Below, piece by piece: positions 1 to 5,004 of a stretch of 5,004 nt of DNA. A model generated the notes under the pieces. It was not told the DNA's origin. It did no database searches and saw only the letters and a program-made list of their open reading frames with translations. The position numbers and the translations under genes were made by a program. Origin of the DNA: Ruminococcus sp. UBA3387. GTDB taxonomy: Bacteria; Bacillota; Clostridia; Oscillospirales; Ruminococcaceae. The stretch spans positions 12,095 to 17,098 of the forward strand of contig DEPR01000092.1 in assembly GCA_002358895.1 (NCBI GenBank), written 5' to 3'. Each line of letters starts with the position of its first letter. Position 1 is the stretch's first letter.

Positions 1-300
1 GGTGAACAGCACAGCGTTCGTGAATTCTGTCAGCACGCATTCCATTATGCGGGAATTGAGCTGGAATTCAAGGGCGAAGGTATGGATGAAGTAGGTATCG
101 ACAAGGCAACCGGTAAGGTTGTTATTGAGGTATCACCTGACTTCTACCGTCCGACTGACGTTGTAAACCTCTGGGGTGATCCGACTAAGGCTAAGACAGT
201 TCTTGGCTGGAACCCTACAAAGACAACCTTTGACCAGCTGGTTAAAATTATGGTTGAAAGCGATATGAAGAAGGCTGCGGCAGAAAAGGCAGCCAAGTAA
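1..300 (+). CDS. gmd: GDP-mannose 4,6-dehydratase, C-terminal part (5' end outside window)
   Basis: The frame is open from base 1 to the TAA at 298-300, giving the last 99 residues of a protein whose family is usually about 340-375 residues long. The segment matches the C-terminal, substrate-binding part of GDP-mannose 4,6-dehydratases. It has SVREFC near fragment residues 5-10, the FYRPTDV block at 48-54 (the family's F-R-P-x-E/D-V motif) and [12 protein letters not shown] at 59-70, followed by a final helix with MVESD. The enzyme is a cytoplasmic NADP-dependent short-chain dehydrogenase/reductase family protein that turns GDP-D-mannose into GDP-4-keto-6-deoxy-D-mannose. The Rossmann glycine motif and the Y-x-x-x-K catalytic pair lie upstream and cannot be checked. 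The extreme C-terminus is a short Lys/Ala-rich tail ([11 protein letters not shown]). An internal ATG at 82 is not the start, because the homology continues upstream of it. The product is the substrate of the next gene, 22 bases downstream. The identification is firm despite truncation. Confidence 0.95.
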   Translation, partial: GEQHSVREFCQHAFHYAGIELEFKGEGMDEVGIDKATGKVVIEVSPDFYRPTDVVNLWGDPTKAKTVLGWNPTKTTFDQLVKIMVESDMKKAAAEKAAK

Positions 301-322
301 ACTTGTAACAGAGGGTATTTTT

Positions 323-1264
323 ATGGAAAAGAACGCAAAAATTTATGTTGCAGGACATAGAGGAATGGTTGGTTCAGCTATTGTCCGTGCATTGGAAAAT
401 CAGGGATATACAAACATTGTTACCCGTACACACAAAGAGCTTGACCTGACAAGGCAGGATAAGGTTGAGGCTTTCTTTGAAGCAGAAAAGCCTGATTATG
501 TTTTCCTTGCTGCTGCAAAAGTCGGCGGAATTGTTGCAAACAGTGAAGCTCTTGCAGATTTTATGTATGATAATATGATTCTTGAGATGAACGTTATTCA
601 CTCAGCCTGGAAAAATGGCTGTAAAAAGCTGATGTTCTTAGGCTCAAGCTGTATTTATCCGAGAATGGCTCCACAGCCGATGCCTGAAAGCTGTCTTTTG
701 ACAAGTGAGCTTGAAAAGACAAACGAGGCTTATGCGTTGGCAAAAATCAGTGGTCTGAAATATTGTGAGTATCTTAACAGACAGTACGGCACAGATTATA
801 TTTCGGTTATGCCAACAAATCTCTATGGACCTAATGACAACTATCACCCGACTCACAGCCACGTTCTTCCTGCACTTATCAGACGTTTCCACGAAGCAAA
901 GGAAGCGGGACTTGAAAGTGTTACCTGCTGGGGTGACGGAACACCACTGAGAGAGTTCCTTTATGTAGATGACCTGGCTGATGCCTGCGTTTATCTGATG
1001 AATACATACAGTGGAAACGAAACTGTAAACCTTGGTTCAGGCAAGGAGCTGACAATCAAGGAGCTTACAGAGCTTGTGGCTGAAGTTGTAGGCTATAAAG
1101 GTGAAATCAAATGGGATACAACCAAGCCGAACGGTACTCCGAGAAAGTTGCTTGATGTAAGCAAGCTGGAGTCCCTTGGCTGGAAATACAAGACAGAACT
1201 GCCTGAGGGCATAAAATTGGCGTATGAGGATTTCTTAAACAACCCGATGAGAGCTGAAAGGTGA
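323..1264 (+). CDS. fcl: GDP-L-fucose synthase (GDP-4-keto-6-deoxymannose 3,5-epimerase/4-reductase)
   Basis: This complete 313-residue protein has the usual family length. It catalyses the last two steps to GDP-L-fucose: epimerisation at C3 and C5 of GDP-4-keto-6-deoxymannose, then NADPH-dependent reduction at C4. The N-terminal Rossmann motif G-x-x-G-x-x-G is at residues 11-17 (GHRGMVG). The extended-SDR active site is intact: Ser108 in LGSSCIYPR, Tyr137 and Lys141 in EAYALAK. Cys110 and His180 (in [11 protein letters not shown]) match the positions of E. coli Cys109 and His179, the known acid/base pair for epimerisation. Other family blocks are [21 protein letters not shown] and [16 protein letters not shown]. 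The ATG at 323 is preceded by GAGGG at 311-315 with 7 bases of spacing, and the coding start matches the family N-terminus just before the glycine motif. It lies 22 bases after gmd and 4 bases before manC, so co-transcription is likely. No odd residues were seen. Alternative name: wcaG. Confidence 0.97.
   Translation: MEKNAKIYVAGHRGMVGSAIVRALENQGYTNIVTRTHKELDLTRQDKVEAFFEAEKPDYVFLAAAKVGGIVANSEALADFMYDNMILEMNVIHSAWKNGCKKLMFLGSSCIYPRMAPQPMPESCLLTSELEKTNEAYALAKISGLKYCEYLNRQYGTDYISVMPTNLYGPNDNYHPTHSHVLPALIRRFHEAKEAGLESVTCWGDGTPLREFLYVDDLADACVYLMNTYSGNETVNLGSGKELTIKELTELVAEVVGYKGEIKWDTTKPNGTPRKLLDVSKLESLGWKYKTELPEGIKLAYEDFLNNPMRAER
1256..1264 (+). promoter_or_regulatory. Ribosome binding site of manC overlapping the fcl stop codon
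   Basis: The purine-rich stretch GAAAGGTGA contains an AAGG core at 1258-1261 that sits 7 bases before the manC ATG at 1269. It includes the TGA stop of fcl (1262-1264). Because the initiation site lies within the last codons of fcl, translation of the two genes is probably coupled. This is inferred from spacing only. Confidence 0.7.
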
Positions 1265-1268
1265 TTTA

Positions 1269-2579
1269 ATGAATATTATTCTTCTGTCAGGTGGAAGTGG
1301 AAAACGTTTATGGCCACTTTCAAATGATATTCGTTCCAAGCAGTTTATCAAGATGTTCAAAACCGATGACGGTGAATATGAATCTATGGTGCAGAGGGTG
1401 TACAGACAGATTAAGGATGTTGACCCTGATGCAAGAATTACAGTTGCTACGAGCAAAAAGCAGGTAAGTGAAATACGCAATCAGCTTGGTGAAAACGTGT
1501 CTGTGTGCGTTGAGCCTGCAAGGCGTGATACTTTTCCTGCAATAGTTTTAGCTTCGGCTTATCTTAATGAGGTCGAAAATATATCAAGGGACGAAGCTGT
1601 TATAGTCTGTCCTGTTGACCCTTATGTAGAGACGGTTTATTTTGAGGCGTTCAAAGACCTTTTTGACCTGGCACAGAACGGCAGTCATAACCTTACACTT
1701 ATGGGAATTGACCCGACTTATCCGTCGGCTAAGTACGGCTATATTCTTACTAAAGATAAGGGTGATATTGCTGATGTATCTGCTTTTGTAGAGAAGCCGA
1801 CTGAAGAAAAAGCCTTTGAGTACATAAAAGACGGAGCTTTGTGGAACGGTGGTATCTTTGCCTTCAAGCTGGGATATCTGCTGGATATTGCTCATCAGCA
1901 TATTGATTTTAAGGGCTACAGCGATATATATGAAAATTATAAGTCGCTTAACAAGATTTCATTTGACTATGCTGTGGTTGAAAAGGAAAAATCAATCAAG
2001 GCTATGCGATTTACAGGACAGTGGAAGGACATCGGCTCCTGGAACACTTTTGCTGAGGAGATGGACGAGGCTGTAATCGGCAAGGCTGTACTCAGCGATA
2101 GCTGTGAAAATGTGAATGTTGTAAATGAGCTGAATATTCCTGTGCTTTGTATGGGCTGTAAGGATATGATTGTTGTTGCAAGCAACGACGGAATTCTCGT
2201 TTCTGACAAGAGTGAGTCAAGCTATATGAAAGCTTATGTTGACGAATTCCAACAGCAGGTTATGTATGCTGAGAAATCCTGGGGAAGCTTTACGGTGCTT
2301 GATATTCAGGAAGAAAGTATGACTATAAGAATTAATCTTATGCCCGGACACGGGCTTCACTATCACAGCCACGAGCATCGTGATGAGGTGTGGACAATAG
2401 TGAGCGGACAGGGCAGAGTTGTTCTTGACAATGAAGAAAAGATAGTAAAGCCCGGAGATATTATTACTATGGAAACAGGCTGTAAGCATACGGTTATTGC
2501 CGATACTGAAATGAGCATAATTGAAGTTCAGTTAGGCTCTGATATTGATGTAAACGATAAAACAAAATATAAACTATAA
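1269..2579 (+). CDS. manC: Mannose-1-phosphate guanylyltransferase with C-terminal cupin (ManC type)
   Basis: This complete 436-residue, two-domain protein is a little shorter than classical ManC/AlgA (about 470-480). Residues 1-265 form the nucleotidyltransferase domain, with signature LSGGSGKRLWPLS at 6-18 followed by SKQF at 23-26. It also has VEKP at 174-177, WNGGIF at 192-197, FDYAVVEK at 232-239 and QWKDIGSW at 251-258. A linker/beta-helix region follows (IVVASNDGILVSDK at 301-314). Residues 335-430 are a cupin of the type II phosphomannose isomerase kind, with LHYHSHEHRDEVW at 363-375 and a late His at 407. The expected reaction is GTP plus mannose-1-phosphate to GDP-mannose, feeding gmd and fcl. 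Two deviations are visible. The classical P-A-D-H loop reads PVDPY, with Asp117 kept and His replaced by Pro. In the cupin, His366 stands where classical enzymes have Gln. Isomerase activity is therefore unproven, while guanylyltransferase is well supported by motifs and context. The ATG is 4 bases after fcl, with its ribosome site inside the fcl end. Confidence 0.9.
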   Translation: MNIILLSGGSGKRLWPLSNDIRSKQFIKMFKTDDGEYESMVQRVYRQIKDVDPDARITVATSKKQVSEIRNQLGENVSVCVEPARRDTFPAIVLASAYLNEVENISRDEAVIVCPVDPYVETVYFEAFKDLFDLAQNGSHNLTLMGIDPTYPSAKYGYILTKDKGDIADVSAFVEKPTEEKAFEYIKDGALWNGGIFAFKLGYLLDIAHQHIDFKGYSDIYENYKSLNKISFDYAVVEKEKSIKAMRFTGQWKDIGSWNTFAEEMDEAVIGKAVLSDSCENVNVVNELNIPVLCMGCKDMIVVASNDGILVSDKSESSYMKAYVDEFQQQVMYAEKSWGSFTVLDIQEESMTIRINLMPGHGLHYHSHEHRDEVWTIVSGQGRVVLDNEEKIVKPGDIITMETGCKHTVIADTEMSIIEVQLGSDIDVNDKTKYKL

Positions 2580-2587
2580 GGTGGAAT

Positions 2588-2595
2588 AAGAGGTG
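2588..2595 (+). promoter_or_regulatory. Ribosome binding site that fixes the start of the first nucleotidyltransferase gene
   Basis: AAGAGGTG with a GAGG core at 2590-2593 lies 7 bases before the ATG at 2601. An in-frame GTG at 2595 would be only one base after the core and overlaps the site itself, so it is unlikely to start translation. The tandem paralogue also begins at the position equivalent to 2601, which supports this choice. Confidence 0.75.
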
Positions 2596-2600
2596 TGATT

Positions 2601-3806
2601 ATGAATCTGCAGATGAAAAATATGCTTATTGCTATTAAAAATGCACTTCATAACACATCTGAACCACTTGTTGAGCCTGATTATAAAGTAATATTTCAAA
2701 ACGCCCTGAAGCAGTCGCTTCTGCCTATAGTTTTTCAGGGATGCTATGAACAGGCACAACGGGATAATTATGAAAAATTAGCATACGTCAGGACTGACGT
2801 TTATAATATTATTTCTATGCAGACGGTAATGGCGTATGCCTTTGCCGATGTGTATGAGAAGTTCCGTGAAAACGGAATCAGGGCTGTAGTGCTCAAAGGT
2901 ATTGTCTGCCGTAGTTTGTATGGTGAACTTGGGAACTACAGAATTTCGGCTGATGAAGATGTTATAATTGATACAGCTGATTTTTACAAGGCGAAGGATA
3001 TTCTTATTGGGAACGGCTTTGTGCTCGAAGATGAAAATCTGCCGTTGAATAATCTCGATGACGTTCAGGAAGCTACTTTTGTTGATAAAAGCAGTGGGCT
3101 GATACTGGAGTTGCATTTCAACTTTTTCAGCAACAGCAGTGAAATGTTCAAAAGGGTAAACCGTGAGTTTGAAAATGCGTTTGACAATAAGATTGCTGTC
3201 AGTATAAACGATGCAGACTTTTACACACTGGATTATACGGACAATTATCTGTTCTTGTTTTTCCATTTGTATAAGCATTTTCTTGGCTCAGGTGTTGGGC
3301 TTCGGCAGATAACCGATTTGCATATGTTTGAAACTTCTTATGGCAGGTTCATTGACTGGGACAGAGTTGAAGAAATGCTGAAAAGGTATTCTGCCTGGGG
3401 ATTTTACGGCGATATTCTTGCTGTGGGAAATGAGTATTTAGGCTTTAAGCTTTCGCAGAGAAGTCCGAGGGTAAACCCTGAGATGCTTATTGATGACATT
3501 GAGCAGGCAGGCGTTTTCGGTGGAAAAACCGAGGCACAGCTGAGAAGTGCGGCTTTTACACGGACTGCACTTGATGACAAAAAGGACAAGGCTTTTCTCA
3601 AATGTCTGTTTCCATCGGTTGACAAGATGAAAAAAGGCTATCCTGAACTTTATGAAAAGCCATATCTGTTGCCTGTTGTGTGGGTGAAAAGGTTTGCTAA
3701 GAACATTGCAAAGTTTTCACGCAAAGGCAAATGGCAGGATTTAATTGAAACAAACAAGATTGCAAAACAGCGAAAAAAGCTGTTGAAGCAGTATGATATA
3801 TTATAA
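2601..3806 (+). CDS. NTP_transf_5-like nucleotidyltransferase family protein, first tandem copy
   Basis: This is a 401-residue cytoplasmic-looking protein without signal peptide or clear membrane helix. It resembles the uncharacterised nucleotidyltransferase (NTP_transf_5-like) family, a Pol-beta-superfamily relative often found in polysaccharide or peptide-modification clusters. Visible motifs are VVLKG at residues 96-100, LYGEL at 106-110, R114 followed by the acidic D-E-D at 118-120 (likely metal ligands), ELHFNFF at 170-176 (a candidate third acidic residue at E170), FHLYKHF at 221-227, GLRQITDL at 233-240 and a C-terminal LLPVVWVKRF at 356-365. The tail after 365 is strongly basic. The start is ATG 2601, supported by the upstream GAGG and by the paralogue. 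It follows manC by 21 bases and precedes its paralogue by 14. The family fold suggests transfer of a nucleotidyl group, but the acceptor is unknown; a role in modifying a glycan or its carrier is only inferred from the operon. Codons such as AGG, AGA and ATA are more frequent than in gmd. Confidence 0.8.
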   Translation: MNLQMKNMLIAIKNALHNTSEPLVEPDYKVIFQNALKQSLLPIVFQGCYEQAQRDNYEKLAYVRTDVYNIISMQTVMAYAFADVYEKFRENGIRAVVLKGIVCRSLYGELGNYRISADEDVIIDTADFYKAKDILIGNGFVLEDENLPLNNLDDVQEATFVDKSSGLILELHFNFFSNSSEMFKRVNREFENAFDNKIAVSINDADFYTLDYTDNYLFLFFHLYKHFLGSGVGLRQITDLHMFETSYGRFIDWDRVEEMLKRYSAWGFYGDILAVGNEYLGFKLSQRSPRVNPEMLIDDIEQAGVFGGKTEAQLRSAAFTRTALDDKKDKAFLKCLFPSVDKMKKGYPELYEKPYLLPVVWVKRFAKNIAKFSRKGKWQDLIETNKIAKQRKKLLKQYDIL

Positions 3807-3807
3807 A

Positions 3808-3813
3808 CAGGAG
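3808..3813 (+). promoter_or_regulatory. Ribosome binding site of the second nucleotidyltransferase gene
   Basis: CAGGAG begins one base after the stop of the preceding gene and ends 7 bases before the ATG at 3821. It is the strongest Shine-Dalgarno match in the window and supports this start over the in-frame ATGs that follow a few codons later. Confidence 0.75.
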
Positions 3814-3820
3814 TGTATTT

Positions 3821-5004
3821 ATGGATTTGCAAATGAAAAATATGTGTATTGCAGTCAAAAATGCACTTCACAATACGGCTGATACGTTGGAAAACCCTGA
3901 TTTTGACCTGATATTTGAATATGCATCAAGGCAGTCGCTTCTGCCTGTGGTGTATGAGGGTTGCAGTCGGGACAGGGCTTTTGGCACATATAAAAGCTCA
4001 CAACAGCTGATGAACAGGATTTTTTCTGTGCTTTCTGTTCAGGCTCAGCGTACCGACGCCTTTGAGGAGCTGTATGGAAAGCTGATTGAGGGTGGAGTAA
4101 AGCCCTTGGTTTTAAAGGGACTTCTTTGCAGGTCCACATACGGGGAGCTTTGCGACCACAGGTCTTCGGGCGATGAGGACATAATGATTTTGCCTGAGGA
4201 TTTTCAGAAAGCAAAGGTGATTTTAGCCGATAATGGCTATGTTCTTGAGGATGAGTATGTGGCAGAGGAAAATCTTTCAAAGATTCAGGAATTATCTTAT
4301 ATAAACCCTGAAAAAAGGCTGAGAATTGAGTTGCATTTCAACTTTTTCAGCGACAGCAATGACAAGCTGAAAATCATCAACAGATATTTTGAAAATAAGT
4401 TTGATGACGCTGTAACTTTTCAGGTTAATGGCAAAAATTATTACACTCTGGAATACACAAAGAATTATATATACCTGTTTTTTCACATTTACAAGCATTT
4501 TATCAGCTCGGGTGTCGGACTGAGACCGATGATGGATTTGTTTATGTTTGAAAAGGCTTACGGTGAGCATATCGACCGGGATACGGTCGAGAAGGCGATT
4601 AGGGACATTTCGGCGTGGAAGCTGTATGGGGATATAATTGCTATCGGAAACCGTTATCTTGGGTTTGATTTCAAGAACAGGAGTGCTGTAACGGATCCTG
4701 AAATGCTCATTGATGATATTCAGAACGCAGGAACTTTCGGCATTGAAAGTGAAGCACTTGCAAGAAGCTCATTATTTACTACGACTGCTGTATCCCACAA
4801 GGGGATAAAAAGATATATAAGATTTGTTTTTCCCGAACTTTCCTATATGCAGGGACATTATCCGATTTTATGCGACAAGCCCAAGCTTTTGCCTTTGTAT
4901 TGGGTAAGACGACTGGCTTATGGAGTGGTTTTCCTGTTGAGAAAGGGTAAGAATGGCGAAAAGGATAATCAGTTCAGCGGTAAAAGAATTAAGCTTTTGA
5001 AAAA
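3821..5004 (+). CDS. NTP_transf_5-like nucleotidyltransferase family protein, second tandem copy (3' end outside window)
   Basis: The frame opens at ATG 3821 and stays open to the window edge, giving 394 residues with no stop. Compared with the 401-residue first copy, only about five to ten residues should be missing. The same motif set is present at the same residue numbers: LVLKG 96-100, TYGEL 106-110, R114, D-E-D 118-120, ELHFNFF 170-176, FHIYKHF 221-227, GLRPMMDL 233-240, PEMLIDDI 293-300 and LLPLYWVRRL 356-365. The catalytic-looking acidic residues are therefore intact, and this does not look like a decaying copy. Residues 49-72 share almost nothing with the first copy. After 365 the tail is basic but contains a short hydrophobic run (AYGVVFLL, 366-373) that the first copy lacks; it is too short to call a membrane helix. 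The gene lies 14 bases after its paralogue and is probably in the same transcript. Substrate unknown; two copies could serve two acceptors or form a heteromer, which is inference only. Confidence 0.8.
   Translation, partial: MDLQMKNMCIAVKNALHNTADTLENPDFDLIFEYASRQSLLPVVYEGCSRDRAFGTYKSSQQLMNRIFSVLSVQAQRTDAFEELYGKLIEGGVKPLVLKGLLCRSTYGELCDHRSSGDEDIMILPEDFQKAKVILADNGYVLEDEYVAEENLSKIQELSYINPEKRLRIELHFNFFSDSNDKLKIINRYFENKFDDAVTFQVNGKNYYTLEYTKNYIYLFFHIYKHFISSGVGLRPMMDLFMFEKAYGEHIDRDTVEKAIRDISAWKLYGDIIAIGNRYLGFDFKNRSAVTDPEMLIDDIQNAGTFGIESEALARSSLFTTTAVSHKGIKRYIRFVFPELSYMQGHYPILCDKPKLLPLYWVRRLAYGVVFLLRKGKNGEKDNQFSGKRIKLLK

Larger units (their letters stand above)
2601..5004 (+). repeat. Diverged tandem gene duplication (two nucleotidyltransferase copies)
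   Basis: The two genes beginning at 2601 and 3821 are offset by 1220 bases. Their proteins align without gaps for about 370 residues; my hand count gives about 179 identical residues of 370 (roughly 48%). At the DNA level a 24-base run at 3108-3131 is identical to 4328-4351, and shorter identical runs occur at the 5' ends and around the AGTCGCTTCTGCCT segment. The copies are old enough that silent positions are largely scrambled, so this is a long-maintained duplication rather than a recent one. Confidence 0.9.

Noticed and set aside
2580..2600. Possible terminator or promoter between manC and the nucleotidyltransferase genes
   Set aside because: The gap is only 21 bases, holds the ribosome binding site, and has no stem-loop or T run.
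2802..2807. TATAAT as a possible internal promoter -10 box
   Set aside because: No -35-like hexamer lies 16-18 bases upstream, and such A/T-rich hexamers are common in this sequence.
2778..3278. Long open frame on the minus strand opposite the first nucleotidyltransferase gene (166 codons)
   Set aside because: It is fully antisense to a gene with clear protein conservation, its translation shows no recognisable domain, and part of it reappears opposite the second copy simply because the coding strand is duplicated.
3650..3871. Minus-strand frame spanning the gap between the two nucleotidyltransferase copies, resembling the one at 2574-2759
   Set aside because: The similarity between the two minus-strand frames follows from the conserved start of the duplicated genes on the plus strand; no ribosome site or independent signal supports a gene.
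3855..4280. Minus-strand open frame of 141 codons opposite the second nucleotidyltransferase gene
   Set aside because: The translation is rich in Pro, His, Gln and Cys with no domain, typical of an antisense shadow; the plus-strand frame here is continuous and homologous to its neighbour.

Overview
The window is a single-direction (+ strand), tightly packed stretch of what looks like a surface-polysaccharide operon. It holds five coding regions with gaps of only 4 to 22 bases and no visible promoter or terminator between them. The moderate-to-low GC, GAGG-type ribosome binding sites about 7 bases before each start, and the ManC and nucleotidyltransferase variants seen here suggest a Gram-positive anaerobe of the Clostridia (Ruminococcus/Oscillospiraceae-like). 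That placement is inference from general resemblance, not a database match.

Region 1 (1-2579) is a GDP-sugar cassette. It contains the C-terminal end of GDP-mannose 4,6-dehydratase (gmd, cut by the left edge), complete GDP-L-fucose synthase (fcl) and a complete two-domain ManC-type mannose-1-phosphate guanylyltransferase with a C-terminal cupin. Together these three convert mannose-1-phosphate to GDP-mannose, then to GDP-4-keto-6-deoxymannose, then to GDP-L-fucose, the donor for fucosylated surface glycans. A phosphomannomutase (ManB) is not in the window. A phosphomannose isomerase may or may not be supplied by the ManC cupin.

Region 2 (2601-5004) holds two tandem paralogous genes of the uncharacterised nucleotidyltransferase type (NTP_transf_5-like, Pol-beta superfamily fold). 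The second is cut by the right edge only a few codons before its expected end. By hand the two proteins align without a gap over about 370 residues at roughly 48% identity. Both keep the LKG and D-x-D motifs and a downstream ELHFNFF segment, while one block near residues 49-72 has almost no identity. This is the least understood part of the window: two apparently active-site-intact nucleotidyltransferase homologues of unknown substrate, placed directly behind a GDP-fucose pathway.

No RNA genes, insertion sequences, CRISPR arrays or attachment sites were seen, and no gene-free stretch exceeds 22 bases.
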